Of a stretch of 64,000 nt of DNA, positions 1 through 9,439 are shown one piece after another. The stretch is from positions 1,674,001 to 1,738,000 of the forward strand of contig NC_016026.1 of NCBI RefSeq assembly GCF_000226315.1, read 5' to 3'. A program made the translations under genes and the position numbers. The notes beneath the pieces were generated by a model. The model saw only the letters and a list, made by a program, of their open reading frames with translations. It ran no database searches and was not told the DNA's origin. This DNA is from Micavibrio aeruginosavorus ARL-13. GTDB lineage: Bacteria; Pseudomonadota; Alphaproteobacteria; Micavibrionales; Micavibrionaceae. The number at the start of each line of letters is the position of its first letter. Position 1 is the first letter of the stretch.

Positions 1-43
1 GCGCATAAAAACCCCAAAAGGGCCGGAACATCATACTCCGGCA

Positions 44-319
44 TTATTTCTTGGGGGCTGACTCGCTCGCGGAAAGACTGGCAATCACCTTCTTTTCCAT
101 CCGCGCCGCCACCCATGACAGAACGATGGCAGGCAGGAACGGGATAATCAACATCAAAACCACGCTGGGCTGGGTCATGGTTGAAAAGAAGCTGCCTTCA
201 AAATTGCTCAGATACAGGCTCACGAAGATGAATACCCCCGTCAACGCAAAAATTAACGCGAACAACCTGTAAAGGCGGGCTTTGGCGAGGGTGACTTTTG
301 CTTGCATTGGCTGGTTCAT
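44..319 (-). CDS. small two-helix membrane protein, unknown function
   Basis: A 91-residue protein with a basic, hydrophilic N-terminus, two hydrophobic segments (about residues 18-37 and 52-70) and a charged, Ser/Ala-rich tail ending in KK. The start ATG follows a GGAG motif by about five bases, which supports it. I recognise no family. It lies downstream of the cytochrome bc1 operon on the same strand, but the petC terminator and about 150 bases separate them, so it is probably its own transcript. The length and codon use look genuine; the function is unknown. Confidence 0.6.
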   Translation of the reverse strand: MNQPMQAKVTLAKARLYRLFALIFALTGVFIFVSLYLSNFEGSFFSTMTQPSVVLMLIIPFLPAIVLSWVAARMEKKVIASLSASESAPKK

Positions 320-413
320 TGGGCTCCAGAGACATTTCGTATTTTACTAATATACCAGACAAATATTAACATTTCATGCCACTTTTAACATTTGGATCAG
401 CTACCTGAAGGAA

Positions 414-443
414 AAAGGGCGGAAGCCTGCGCCCCCGCCCTTT
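414..443 (-). terminator. intrinsic terminator of petABC
   Basis: A nine-base GC-rich inverted repeat (AAAGGGCGG / CCGCCCTTT) lies just past the petC stop. In the minus-strand reading it is followed by a T-rich run. Confidence 0.75.
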
Positions 444-468
444 TAAAATTCTGTTCAAAATAACGATC

Positions 469-1236
469 TTAGTGAACCGAAGACCAGATTTTACGCTTCA
501 CGGCATACGCCACACCGGTAAAGACCAGCAGGAACAGGAACGCTTTCAAACCTGTTTGCTTACGCACTTCCATCTTCGGCTCGGCCGCCCACTCCAGGAA
601 ATGGGCAACGTCCTTGGCATATTGATCCACGGTCTGGTTGGTGCCGTCCTCATACGCCACCTGACCATCGATCAGCGGGGCCGGCATGGCAATGATGTGG
701 CCCGGCATGTACGTGTTCCAATGCTGGCCCGGCAGCAACGTCGTCCCTTCCGGGGCCTCTGCATATCCGGTCAGAATGGCGTGAATATAATCCGGACCAC
801 CTTTACGCGCCTTGGCGATCAAGGACAGGTCAGCAGGCAGCGCACCGTTATTCACCGATTTTGCCGCGTTCTCGTTCGGGTACGGGTTTTTGAAACGATC
901 GCTCGGGCGGCCCGCGCGTTCGAACATTTCACCCTCTTCGTTCGGACCATCGGTAATCATGTAAGATGCGGCAATCGCCTTGATCTCACCTTCGCTGTAT
1001 CCCAGCGCGGCCAGATCACGATAGGACAGGCGGTTCATCCCGTGGCATGCCGAGCATACTTCGCGATAGACCTGAAAACCGCGCTGCAGGGATGCCCGGT
1101 CATAGGTACCGAAAATCCCATTCGACGACCAGTCCACTTTCGGCGGCTCAACCGCCTCGCTCGCCGCCAGAGCCGGGGCCGACACACCCATAACCAAAGC
1201 CGCAAAGCCGGCCAGAATAAATGTTTTACGCATCAT
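469..1236 (-). CDS. petC: cytochrome c1, heme subunit of the bc1 complex
   Basis: This is the membrane-anchored c-type cytochrome of ubiquinol:cytochrome c reductase. It takes electrons from the Rieske protein and passes them to a soluble cytochrome c in the periplasm. The 255-residue product has a cleavable signal peptide ending near APALAA, the heme motif CSACH at about residue 61, and a C-terminal anchor helix (GLKAFLFLLVFTGVAYAV). A conserved MPAPL stretch probably supplies the axial methionine. The start follows GGAGAGAG; a second ATG one codon in is equally possible. It is the third gene of petA-petB-petC, 18 bases after petB, and a terminator follows it. Confidence 0.96.
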   Translation of the reverse strand: MMRKTFILAGFAALVMGVSAPALAASEAVEPPKVDWSSNGIFGTYDRASLQRGFQVYREVCSACHGMNRLSYRDLAALGYSEGEIKAIAASYMITDGPNEEGEMFERAGRPSDRFKNPYPNENAAKSVNNGALPADLSLIAKARKGGPDYIHAILTGYAEAPEGTTLLPGQHWNTYMPGHIIAMPAPLIDGQVAYEDGTNQTVDQYAKDVAHFLEWAAEPKMEVRKQTGLKAFLFLLVFTGVAYAVKRKIWSSVH

Positions 1237-1254
1237 AATTCTCTCTCCAGCCTT

Positions 1255-2526
1255 TTAGTGGGACTGCTTCGCCAGGACGGCTTCGTTAATGCTGTTCGGC
1301 AGATCTTCCGCCACTTCCTTGCGTGACAACCACGGCAGGATGACCAAGAAGAACACGAAGTAGTACGTCGTGCAGATCTGTCCCAGAATGACCCAGATTC
1401 CTTCCGGCAATTGCGCGCCGACGTAACCCAGAACCAGGAACGACACCACCAGCAGCATCAGGAACTTGCGATACAGCGGACGGAAACGCGCGCTGCGGAC
1501 CGGATGGGAATCCAGCCACGGCAGTACGAACAGAACCGCAATCGCACCGAACATTGCAATCACACCACCCAGCTTCGCCTCGATAAAGACAATGTCGGTG
1601 AACGGGATGCCAATATCAAACGTGATCGCACGCAGAATTGCGTAGAACGGCAGGAAGTACCATTCCGGAACAATGTGCGCCGGTGTTTGCATCGGGTTGA
1701 ACGGAATGTAGTGATCCGGGTGCGCCAGCAGGTTCGGTGCAAAGAATGTCACACCGACATAGCACAGCAGGAACACGCCCAGGCCAAACGTATCTTTCGA
1801 TGTGTAATACGGATGGAACGGCAGGGTATCCTGCGGCCCTTTCACATCAATACCCAGCGGGTTGTTCGAACCCGTAACATGCAAAGCCCAAACGTGAATA
1901 CCGACAACGGCAAAAATCACGAACGGCAACAGGTAATGCAGGGCAAAGAAACGGTTCAGGGTCGGGTTATCAACCGTGAAACCACCCAGCAACAAGGTGT
2001 GGATGGAATCACCAACCAGCGGAATGGCAGTGAACAGGCCGGAAATAACCGTCGCGCCCCAACCACCCATCTGTGACCACGGCAGGGTGTAACCCATGAA
2101 CGCCGTCGCCATCATCAACAGGAAGATTATAACGCCGAGAATCCACAGCAGCTCGCGCGGCTTCTTGTACGACCCGTAATACATGCCACGGAAAATGTGA
2201 ATGTACACGGCGATGAAGAAGAAGGATGCACCGTTCATGTGCAGGTAACGCAACATCCAGCCCCAGTTCACGTCACGCATGATGCGCTCAACGCTGCTGA
2301 ATGCGTGGTCCTGGTGCGGGGTGTATTGCATGGCCAGGAAAATCCCGGTCAGGATCATGGTGACCAGCATCACCATGGCAATCGCACCAAAGTTCCAGAA
2401 ATAGTTGAAGTTCTTCGGTGTCGGGAAAACGCCGTATTCCTTATTCATGATCGTGAAGATCGGAAGACGGGAATCAACCCACTCAATAACCGGATTTTCA
2501 AACGGGGCGCGGTGTCCGCTGGCCAT
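1255..2526 (-). CDS. petB: cytochrome b subunit of the bc1 complex
   Basis: This is the integral-membrane, di-heme quinol-oxidising core of complex III. The 423-residue protein has the full set of transmembrane helices. The heme-ligand histidine pairs fall in the second and fourth helices (motifs [13 protein letters not shown] and [17 protein letters not shown]), and the Qo-site motif PEWY is present ([17 protein letters not shown]). It is a full-length mitochondrial-type cytochrome b, not split as in the b6/subunit IV arrangement. It lies 30 bases after petA and 18 before petC, as in the fbcFBC operons of alphaproteobacteria. Confidence 0.97.
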   Translation of the reverse strand: MASGHRAPFENPVIEWVDSRLPIFTIMNKEYGVFPTPKNFNYFWNFGAIAMVMLVTMILTGIFLAMQYTPHQDHAFSSVERIMRDVNWGWMLRYLHMNGASFFFIAVYIHIFRGMYYGSYKKPRELLWILGVIIFLLMMATAFMGYTLPWSQMGGWGATVISGLFTAIPLVGDSIHTLLLGGFTVDNPTLNRFFALHYLLPFVIFAVVGIHVWALHVTGSNNPLGIDVKGPQDTLPFHPYYTSKDTFGLGVFLLCYVGVTFFAPNLLAHPDHYIPFNPMQTPAHIVPEWYFLPFYAILRAITFDIGIPFTDIVFIEAKLGGVIAMFGAIAVLFVLPWLDSHPVRSARFRPLYRKFLMLLVVSFLVLGYVGAQLPEGIWVILGQICTTYYFVFFLVILPWLSRKEVAEDLPNSINEAVLAKQSH

Positions 2527-2556
2527 GATGTTTACTCCATGCTCTCTTTTAAATTA

Positions 2557-3114
2557 TTAACCGATGCGAATGAGGGTGTCGGACAGGAACGTATATTCCG
2601 GGACAACCATGTTCTTAGGCGCGGGGCCCTTGCGAATACGACCGGACTGGTCATAGTGCGAACCATGGCACGGGCAGAACCATCCGCCGAACTCGCCATG
2701 CGGGTCGGTTTTCTTCTGGCCCAGCGGCACGCAACCCAGGTGCGTACAGATCCCGACAATCACCAGCCATTCCGGCTTTGTCGCACGATCTTCGTCCGTT
2801 TGCGGATCGCGCAAGGACGACACATCCACCGCGCGCGCGGCTTCAATTTCTTCTGCCGTACGGTGACGAATGAACACCGGCGTACCACGCCACGTCACGG
2901 TGATGGATTGCCCCACTTCAACCGGGGACAAATCCACTTCCGTGCTGGCCATCGCCAGCGTGTCCGCTGCCGGGTTCATCGAGTCGATAAACGGCCAGGA
3001 GAAGATCCCCGCCCCCACCGCGCCGAATGCTCCGGCGGTCAGGAACAGGAAGTCGCGGCGTGTGCCGCCTTTTGAATCTTTATCTGAAGGATGCGTCGCG
3101 CTGTGTGTACTCAT
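2557..3114 (-). CDS. petA: Rieske iron-sulfur subunit of the bc1 complex
   Basis: This subunit carries the mobile [2Fe-2S] cluster that moves electrons from ubiquinol to cytochrome c1. The 185-residue product has a twin-arginine-like N-terminus ([10 protein letters not shown]) followed by one hydrophobic helix, which serves as an uncleaved anchor exported by Tat. Both cluster-binding loops are intact: CTHLGC and CPCHGS. The length is normal for the family. It is the first gene of petABC. The operon promoter must lie in the 154-base region shared with the divergent trmL. Confidence 0.97.
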   Translation of the reverse strand: MSTHSATHPSDKDSKGGTRRDFLFLTAGAFGAVGAGIFSWPFIDSMNPAADTLAMASTEVDLSPVEVGQSITVTWRGTPVFIRHRTAEEIEAARAVDVSSLRDPQTDEDRATKPEWLVIVGICTHLGCVPLGQKKTDPHGEFGGWFCPCHGSHYDQSGRIRKGPAPKNMVVPEYTFLSDTLIRIG

Positions 3115-3268
3115 GGCCTACGGGTCCGAAAATTGATGGGTCTAGACGTCTTTTTTTGAATAGTTTCAATCGTGAAACCATCCAGCGATTTACCTTTTAT
3201 AGCGGCCGGATGCAAGCCCCCTTCCATCCCCTCTGGACGGTTATGCAACATACTCTTATATAGGGAAC

Positions 3269-3757
3269 ATGATCCGCATCGCCCTGTACCAACCCGATAT
3301 TCCGCAAAATACTGGCGCCATGATGCGCCTGGCCGCCTGTATGGGGGTTGGGCTGGACGTCATCGAACCCACCGCTTTCCCTTGGGATGAGCGGAAAATC
3401 CGCCGTGGCGCGCTGGATTATATTGATCATATCGACCTGACCCGGCACGGGGACTGGACCGCCTTTTTAAAACATTATGAAAATCAAAACCGTCGCATTG
3501 TCCTGATGACCACCAAGGGCGCCATTCCCTACACCGCCCACGAATTTCGCGCCGATGACATCTTATTGGCCGGGTCGGAAAGCTCCGGCGTGCCCGACCA
3601 CGTCCATGACCGCGCCGATTCCCGAATCATCATCCCGATGCGCCCGGGCCTGCGCTCGCTCAACGTGGTCAACGCCACGTCGATGATTTTGGGCGAGGCG
3701 TTGCGGCAGACAAACAACGTCTTCATTGAAGAACGCCCCACCGTACAGAGTGAATGA
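3269..3757 (+). CDS. trmL: tRNA (cytidine/uridine-34-2'-O)-methyltransferase, SPOUT family
   Basis: This enzyme methylates the ribose of the wobble base of certain tRNA-Leu isoacceptors, using S-adenosylmethionine. The 162-residue protein begins with the family signature IALYQPDIPQNTG and ends with the knotted SAM-binding region. That region contains GSESSGVP and the terminal motif SLNVVNA, where SPOUT proteins usually read SLNVAxA. It is divergent from petA and the neighbour of hemF. No operon partner is evident: 62 bases separate it from hemF, so read-through is possible. Confidence 0.92.
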   Translation: MIRIALYQPDIPQNTGAMMRLAACMGVGLDVIEPTAFPWDERKIRRGALDYIDHIDLTRHGDWTAFLKHYENQNRRIVLMTTKGAIPYTAHEFRADDILLAGSESSGVPDHVHDRADSRIIIPMRPGLRSLNVVNATSMILGEALRQTNNVFIEERPTVQSE

Positions 3758-3819
3758 CAATAAGTTGCAATACCATAATGCATCTTGAAATCACACTGCT
3801 GCGGGCGTAGGTTTTGCGC

Positions 3820-4752
3820 ATGATGAAAACAGCTTCCGCCACGACAGAAAACCATTCCCAAATCGAACAACGCAAGGCCGCCGCCGCCGCGTGGTTTGAA
3901 AGCTTGCGTGATCAAATTTGCGCCGCGTTTGAATCGATTGAAGATGATTGCGCCTTCCCCGATGCCAACCGCGCACCCGGCCGGTTTGAACGCAAACCAT
4001 GGGACCGCATGAACGATGACGGTACACCCGGCGGGCGTGGCGAAATGTCCATCATGCGTGGCCGCGTATTTGAAAAAGTTGGTGTGAATATTTCCACCGT
4101 GCACGGTCACTTCTCGGAACAATTCCGTGCGCAGATTCCCGGTGCCGCAAACAATGACGGCGCGTTCTGGGCCAGCGGCATTTCATTGGTTGCCCATATG
4201 CAGAACCCGCATGTGCCCGCCGTCCACATGAACACCCGCATGATCGTCACATCGAAAAGCTGGTTCGGCGGTGGCGCGGATTTGACGCCGATGTTTTTTG
4301 AAAACCATGCGTCCGATGGCGCGGATTTTCATGCCGCGTTCAAAACGTGCTGCGATAAACACGATCCCGCCTACTATCCGAAATTCAAGGAATGGTGCGA
4401 CGAATATTTCTTCCTGCCTCACCGCAACGAACCGCGCGGATTGGGCGGCATCTTCTATGACTACCTCAACAGCGGCACAGTAGATGGCAACATCATTCGC
4501 GATTCATGGGAGGAAGACTTTTCCTTTACCCGTGATGTGGGCCAGACCTTCCTGTCCATCTATCCGCAAATTGTCCGCCGTCATATGAACACGCCATGGA
4601 CCCCCGCCGACCGCGAACACCAACGCATGCGTCGGGGCCGTTACGTGGAATTCAATTTGCTGTATGATCGCGGCACGCAATTCGGGCTGAAGACCAATGG
4701 CAATACCGAAGCCATTTTGATGTCCCTGCCCCCCGATGTAACCTGGCCTTGA
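3820..4752 (+). CDS. hemF: oxygen-dependent coproporphyrinogen III oxidase
   Basis: This enzyme oxidatively decarboxylates two propionates of coproporphyrinogen III to give protoporphyrinogen IX in aerobic heme synthesis. It has the family blocks in order: [10 protein letters not shown], the FGGGADLTP loop, [17 protein letters not shown], and a C-terminus ending [10 protein letters not shown]. This resembles the short alphaproteobacterial form. The ATG at 3820 gives 310 residues; an in-frame TTG lies two codons upstream. Placing a heme enzyme beside the bc1 operon makes sense, but it is on the opposite strand. An inverted pair of dispersed repeats follows it. Confidence 0.95.
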   Translation: MMKTASATTENHSQIEQRKAAAAAWFESLRDQICAAFESIEDDCAFPDANRAPGRFERKPWDRMNDDGTPGGRGEMSIMRGRVFEKVGVNISTVHGHFSEQFRAQIPGAANNDGAFWASGISLVAHMQNPHVPAVHMNTRMIVTSKSWFGGGADLTPMFFENHASDGADFHAAFKTCCDKHDPAYYPKFKEWCDEYFFLPHRNEPRGLGGIFYDYLNSGTVDGNIIRDSWEEDFSFTRDVGQTFLSIYPQIVRRHMNTPWTPADREHQRMRRGRYVEFNLLYDRGTQFGLKTNGNTEAILMSLPPDVTWP

Positions 4753-4759
4753 GTAAATC

Positions 4760-4827
4760 GTCATCCCGGCGAAGGCCGGGATCTTCCAGCCAGAAGGGAA
4801 AAAGACCCCGGCCTTCGCCGGGGTGAC
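4760..4827. repeat. inverted pair of a dispersed hairpin repeat
   Basis: Two 24-base copies, at 4760-4783 and 4804-4827, face each other. They are reverse complements apart from two positions (TCATCCCGGCGAAGGCCGGGAT against its complement). Each copy is itself a hairpin with a GCGAAGGC-type turn. Related short hairpins lie at 19453-19470 and 56048-56071. Such elements are common between genes in proteobacteria. Here it may also end hemF transcription. Confidence 0.8.
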
Positions 4828-4857
4828 GCCAAAACAGAAAGAGAAGAGGACCACACC

Positions 4858-5580
4858 ATGCGCACCGCCATTATGACATTACTCTCCGCCAGCGTCTTTG
4901 CCGTATCCGTCGGCTTCGCTGGCCATGCCGTGCAGCAGGGGTTGAAACAATTCCGTCAGGCGGATCGTTACGTCACGGTGAAGGGACTGTCCGAACGGAA
5001 TGTCGTGGCCGATGTGGCCGTCTGGCCCCTGCCCATTCTGGCAACGGGCGATGATCTGGCTGCGGTACAAGCCAACATTGACGATGCGACGACCAAGGCC
5101 CGTACATTCCTGATCACACAGGGTTTTGATGAATCGGAAATCAAAATCCAGAAAACCGAAGTGACCGATTTGCTGGCGCAGGCCTATCGCTCTGGCGATA
5201 CGGGACAGGCCCGTTACATCATTCGCCAGTCGCTGGCCGTTGAAACGCCGAAAATCGCCGCCGTTCTGGCTGCGCAAGGCAAAATCGGCGAATTGTTCAA
5301 ACAAGGCGTTGTCGTTGAATCGTCACAGGCGAAATATGTCTATAAAGGCCTGAACAGCATCAAGCCGGAAATGATCGCCGAAGCCACCCAAAACGCCCGT
5401 CAGGGGGCCGAACAATTCGCCAAGGATTCCCAAGCGACATTGGGCGGGATCAAAACGGCATCGCAAGGCCAGTTCCAGATCATGCCCGCCGATTCCGAAT
5501 TCCAGTATGAAGAAGGTCAAAGCCCGAACAAAAAAATCCGCGTCGTAACCACGGTGCAGTACGATTTGTTCCAGAAGTAA
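4858..5580 (+). CDS. SIMPL-domain (DUF541) periplasmic protein
   Basis: The 240-residue protein has an N-terminal signal or anchor helix (about residues 5-25). A SIMPL/DUF541 domain follows, with the characteristic opening DRYVTVKGLSERNVVADVA and the later IRQSLAVET and VVTTVQYDLFQK strands. The family is exported and has poorly defined roles; some members are linked to stress responses. The start is supported by an A/G-rich leader (AGAAGAGGACC). It stands alone between hemF and the convergent cca gene. Confidence 0.8.
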   Translation: MRTAIMTLLSASVFAVSVGFAGHAVQQGLKQFRQADRYVTVKGLSERNVVADVAVWPLPILATGDDLAAVQANIDDATTKARTFLITQGFDESEIKIQKTEVTDLLAQAYRSGDTGQARYIIRQSLAVETPKIAAVLAAQGKIGELFKQGVVVESSQAKYVYKGLNSIKPEMIAEATQNARQGAEQFAKDSQATLGGIKTASQGQFQIMPADSEFQYEEGQSPNKKIRVVTTVQYDLFQK

Positions 5581-5602
5581 GCCTTAGGGAAACTCCCGGC
5601 GA

Positions 5603-6835
5603 TTAGAGCTTCGCCGCCTCATCCTTCACCCGGGCGCGGCAGGCGGATTCGTTCGGGCGGAAATCTTCTGCAATCCACCATTCTTCGATGGTTTTCAGAA
5701 TGCGGCCCACATCCGGCCCGCGTTCAACACCCGCCTTCATCACATCGTCACCCGTGATCGGCAAAGTTGGCGCACGCCAATTTTTCAGAACGTCAACATC
5801 CGACGCTGCGGGTTCCGTCCCCGCCATGGCGTGGTGGACCAGATGGGCCTGTAACGCCGCGCGGTTGCCGAAGCGATAGATGACCTCGTGCGCCTTCATG
5901 TTCGCCGCAGCCGCCAAAACCTTTAGAATCAGAATCAAATCACCGCGCAAAGCATTTGAAAACACAATATATTTATCGAATTGGTCAACCCAGTTTGGCT
6001 GAGCATTTGCGGCCACAGCCATGCGCGCCGCCAGATCGGGGGCCGCATACATATTTTGTAATTTTGCCAAGGCATTAAGGCGCAAAGCCTGATATTCCGG
6101 ATGCACGAAATCCCGCATCACGCCGTTTTCAAACATCAAGCCCAGAATGCCCGCCGGATGATCGACCATCAGGATGCGAACCATCTCCTGTGTGATGCGT
6201 TCGCGGGACAAGGTGCCGATTTTATCCGTCCCCCCACGACACGCGGCCAACGCCGCCGCATCGGGCGAAGTCCCCGCCCCATAAAGCGCATAAAACCTGA
6301 AGAAACGAAGGATTCGCAAATGATCTTCCGCTACACGCTGGCTCGCATCACCCACAAATACGATCCGGTGCGTTTCGAGGTCAGAGAGCCCTTTTCCCGT
6401 CGGGTCGTAGATATTCCCGTCCGCATCGGCCAGCAATGTGTTGATGGTAAAATCACGCCGCGCGGCGTCTTCGCGCCAATCATCGGTGAAGGCCACCACC
6501 GCCCGCCGACCATCCGTTTCAACATCCCGGCGCAACGTGGTGATTTCAAAAGGCTTTCCGTCCACCACAGCCGTCACGGTGCCATGATCAATCCCCGTCG
6601 GGATCACGCGCACGCCTTGCGCCTCTAACCGGCGAGTCACGGCCTCCGGTTTATGCACAGTGGCCAGATCCATATCCCCCGGGGGCAAGCCAAGCAACGT
6701 ATTACGGACACACCCGCCGACGAACAACACTTGCGGGTCCACCGCGCCCGTATCGGTCAGCGCATGGAAAACAACCTGCACGGCCCGGTCTTTCATCCAG
6801 GCGGTCGGCGGAATGGTGCGTTCAGGATTAAGCAT
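5603..6835 (-). CDS. cca: CCA tRNA nucleotidyltransferase (class II)
   Basis: This enzyme adds or repairs the 3' CCA of tRNAs using CTP and ATP, without a template. The 410-residue protein has the polymerase-beta-like head with VGGCVRN, the metal-binding DMDLA, the RRDFTINTL motif and the EDHLRILRFFRF block that recognises incoming nucleotides. The C-terminal half is the helical tRNA-binding region; I see no HD phosphohydrolase motif. It lies eight bases after the DUF1285 gene on the same strand, a pairing seen in other alphaproteobacteria. Confidence 0.93.
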   Translation of the reverse strand: MLNPERTIPPTAWMKDRAVQVVFHALTDTGAVDPQVLFVGGCVRNTLLGLPPGDMDLATVHKPEAVTRRLEAQGVRVIPTGIDHGTVTAVVDGKPFEITTLRRDVETDGRRAVVAFTDDWREDAARRDFTINTLLADADGNIYDPTGKGLSDLETHRIVFVGDASQRVAEDHLRILRFFRFYALYGAGTSPDAAALAACRGGTDKIGTLSRERITQEMVRILMVDHPAGILGLMFENGVMRDFVHPEYQALRLNALAKLQNMYAAPDLAARMAVAANAQPNWVDQFDKYIVFSNALRGDLILILKVLAAAANMKAHEVIYRFGNRAALQAHLVHHAMAGTEPAASDVDVLKNWRAPTLPITGDDVMKAGVERGPDVGRILKTIEEWWIAEDFRPNESACRARVKDEAAKL

Positions 6836-6843
6836 AAGATTCT

Positions 6844-7326
6844 CTAGATTGTTCCCAAAACATGATCGACCCCGCCGCTGCGGATGATCAAATGACCATC
6901 CCGCTCCACCGCCAGATCAACGAAGGCATAATACACGGCCCGGTCCAGCCGCGCCATCAGGCCGTCACGCACCATAATATAGGGCACGATCGCCCCGGCC
7001 AACGGTTCGGGACGCAGTTCAAGCGGATGATCCGCCCCCATCACCACCACATCCCCCATATTAGTCGTCAGCGTTATGACATCGCCCTGTATGTCATAAC
7101 CAACAATGAGGAACGGCACATCCTCAACCTCAACCGGATATTTTTCAAACGGGGTCCGCAGCCAATATCGCCCCTTGTCATCCAGTTTCAGCGCCCGGTC
7201 GGAAAACAGCCGGGCCAGTGCCGCGCGGCGGATTTCCGCCCCATCATGGAACCACCGCCCGTCATAGGCGATACGGAACAAAGGCCGCCCGTCATTATCG
7301 TAAAATGCTGATTTTTCTGTGCTCAT
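6844..7326 (-). CDS. DUF1285 family protein
   Basis: The 160-residue soluble protein matches DUF1285 by its opening (LFRIAYDGRWFHDGAEIRR) and by the block RYWLRTPFEKYPVEVEDVPF. No catalytic motif or signal peptide is visible, and the family has no assigned function. It is the first gene of a two-gene unit with cca (eight-base gap), so a tie to tRNA metabolism is possible but unproven. Upstream it is divergent from the MoxR operon. Confidence 0.78.
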   Translation of the reverse strand: MSTEKSAFYDNDGRPLFRIAYDGRWFHDGAEIRRAALARLFSDRALKLDDKGRYWLRTPFEKYPVEVEDVPFLIVGYDIQGDVITLTTNMGDVVVMGADHPLELRPEPLAGAIVPYIMVRDGLMARLDRAVYYAFVDLAVERDGHLIIRSGGVDHVLGTI

Positions 7327-7466
7327 TCCGGGATTTAGCGCGTGGCCGCCTTTTTTTTGCCCCGCCGGGGGATTACAATGGAATCAATCCTTTGAAACAG
7401 AATTATAGCCTTAAGCCGCCCCGGATCAAAACCCGGGCCTTTTGACCCAAGCCATGGAGCCATGCC

Positions 7467-8462
7467 GTGAGTGAGATCGCAACCGCCCGCCCGAACATCG
7501 ACAAAGATCTGGACGATGCCGCCCGCCGTTTGAAGGACGCGAAACGCGAAATCGGGTCCGTGATTTACGGGCAGGAAAACGTCATCGATAAAATCCTGAT
7601 CACGATTTTGTCCGGTGGTCACGTGCTGCTGATCGGTGTGCCGGGTCTGGCCAAAACATTGATGGTCGATACGGTCGCCCGCGTGATGGGTTTGGATTCC
7701 GCCCGTATTCAATGTACGCCCGATTTGATGCCGTCGGACATTCTGGGGTCCGAGGTGTTGGAGGAAGACGAGGACGGAAAACGCCATTTCCGCTTTATCG
7801 AAGGTCCGGTCTTTACCCAGTTCCTGATGGCCGACGAAATCAACCGCGCGTCCCCGCGCACGCAATCGGCGTTGTTGCAGGCGATGCAGGAAAAATCGGT
7901 CACCGTTGCCGGTAAACCCCATAAACTGCCCCACCCGTTCCACGTTCTGGCGACCCAGAACCCGATTGAACAGGAAGGCACCTACCCCCTGCCGGAAGCA
8001 CAGTTGGACCGCTTCCTGATGCAGATCGATGTGGATTACCCCGGCCTGGCCGCCGAACGGGAAATGTTGCTGGCCACCACATCGAACCGCCGCGCCGAAG
8101 CCAAAGCCGTGTTCGAACCCGCCGATCTGGAAGATTTGCAAAAACTGGTGCGTGATATGCCCGTGGGCGAAAGCGTGGTTGAGGCCATTCTGACCCTCGT
8201 CCGCCGTGGCCGCCCCGGCGATGGCGCGCCGGATCTGGTGAATGAATATGTCGCATGGGCACCGGGTCCGCGCGCGGCACAATCATTGATGCTCGCTTGC
8301 CGCGCGCGCGCGTTGCTGGATGGGCGCAGCGCGCCGTCGGTTGATGATGTCATCGATCTGGCCGGACCGATTTTGAAACACCGCATGGCCCTGAATTATC
8401 AAGCCCGCGCCAACGGTGTTACATTGTGGACCATCATCGATAAAATGACCGAAGGCCTGTAA
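7467..8462 (+). CDS. MoxR-type AAA+ ATPase
   Basis: The 331-residue ATPase has Walker A GVPGLAKT (about residue 51), Walker B/sensor region LMADEINRASPRTQSALLQAMQE, and the sensor-1 motif VLATQNPIEQEGTYPLPEAQLDRF, all typical of MoxR. MoxR proteins act as chaperones that mature or activate proteins bearing von Willebrand factor A domains. Here the next genes are a DUF58 protein and two large VWA/BatA-like membrane proteins, the usual clients. It is the first gene of a four-gene operon with gaps of 5, -4 and 1 bases. Confidence 0.93.
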   Translation: MSEIATARPNIDKDLDDAARRLKDAKREIGSVIYGQENVIDKILITILSGGHVLLIGVPGLAKTLMVDTVARVMGLDSARIQCTPDLMPSDILGSEVLEEDEDGKRHFRFIEGPVFTQFLMADEINRASPRTQSALLQAMQEKSVTVAGKPHKLPHPFHVLATQNPIEQEGTYPLPEAQLDRFLMQIDVDYPGLAAEREMLLATTSNRRAEAKAVFEPADLEDLQKLVRDMPVGESVVEAILTLVRRGRPGDGAPDLVNEYVAWAPGPRAAQSLMLACRARALLDGRSAPSVDDVIDLAGPILKHRMALNYQARANGVTLWTIIDKMTEGL

Positions 8463-8467
8463 CACCC

Positions 8468-9439
8468 ATGGCCAACCCCGCCAGCCCCTCCACGCCCGAT
8501 AAAAAGCGCGCGACATCCGCCACCGTGCGTGGGCGTGATCTGCTGACCTTGCTACAAAAATTGCGGCAACGGGGGGAAGACGCCTCCGAAGCCCTGCCCG
8601 CGTTGATCGCCGCCGCCGAACGCGCGACGGCCAGCCTGATCGGTGGTGAACACCGCCAGCGCCGCGCCGGGTCCGGTGAAAATTTCTGGCAGTTCCGCGA
8701 ATACCAATCCAACGACCGCCCGCAAGACATTGACTGGCGCCAGACGGCCAAGGGCGAACGCGTGTTCGTCCGGCAAAAGGAATGGCAAACGGCGCAGACC
8801 GTTTTATTCTGGGTCCAGAATGATGCCGGGATGCATTTCCGGTCATCCATCAACCTGCCCAGCAAATTTGAATCCGCTGTGACGCTCTGCCTCGGCCTTG
8901 GCATGATGCTGACCAAGTCCGGGGAGCAAATTGGCCCGCTGGACGGGTCGATCCGCGTGGGGCGCGGGGAACAGGGCGTGCAATCGCTCGGCCTGGCCCT
9001 GCTCGCGGAAAAACGCCGTGCCGCCGAACATGCCTTGCCCCACCCGGACACGGTCACGCCCAACGCATCCATTGTTCTGTGCGGTGATTTTCTGGGTGAT
9101 CCCGATGAACTGGACCGCAATTTAACGGCCATCGCCGGGCAACAACGCCACGGCGTTTTGGTGCAGGTACTGGACAATGCCGAACGCACATTGCCATGGA
9201 CGGGCCGCGTGATTTTCACCGGCATGGGCGATGACGCGCTCGAAACCATCGAAAATGTCGACAGCATTCGCGAAGAATACCGCACGCGGCTGGACAATCA
9301 TCTGGATGCGGTGCGCCGCGTGGCCCGCCGCCACGGCTTTGAATGGGTGTTGCACGACACATCCCTGCCCGCATCGACCACATTGGCACAAATCTGGGGC
9401 GCATTATCCCCCCACGGTGATACGGAGCGTATGGTATGA
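8468..9439 (+). CDS. DUF58 domain protein of the MoxR operon
   Basis: The 323-residue soluble protein contains the DUF58 signature: GSGENFWQFREYQSNDRPQDIDW followed by the basic RVFVRQKEW strand at about residues 70-105. The remainder resembles a VWA fold in which the MIDAS is not obvious. DUF58 genes nearly always follow moxR and are thought to be MoxR partners. It starts five bases after moxR, and its stop overlaps the next start by four bases (ATGA), which implies translational coupling. Confidence 0.85.
   Translation: MANPASPSTPDKKRATSATVRGRDLLTLLQKLRQRGEDASEALPALIAAAERATASLIGGEHRQRRAGSGENFWQFREYQSNDRPQDIDWRQTAKGERVFVRQKEWQTAQTVLFWVQNDAGMHFRSSINLPSKFESAVTLCLGLGMMLTKSGEQIGPLDGSIRVGRGEQGVQSLGLALLAEKRRAAEHALPHPDTVTPNASIVLCGDFLGDPDELDRNLTAIAGQQRHGVLVQVLDNAERTLPWTGRVIFTGMGDDALETIENVDSIREEYRTRLDNHLDAVRRVARRHGFEWVLHDTSLPASTTLAQIWGALSPHGDTERMV

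Noticed and set aside
340-400. CtrA box (TTAA-N7-TTAA) near TTAAC...TTAAC
   Set aside because: The two half-sites are 14 bases apart, not seven, so the spacing is wrong. No convincing CtrA box was found in the other intergenic regions I checked.
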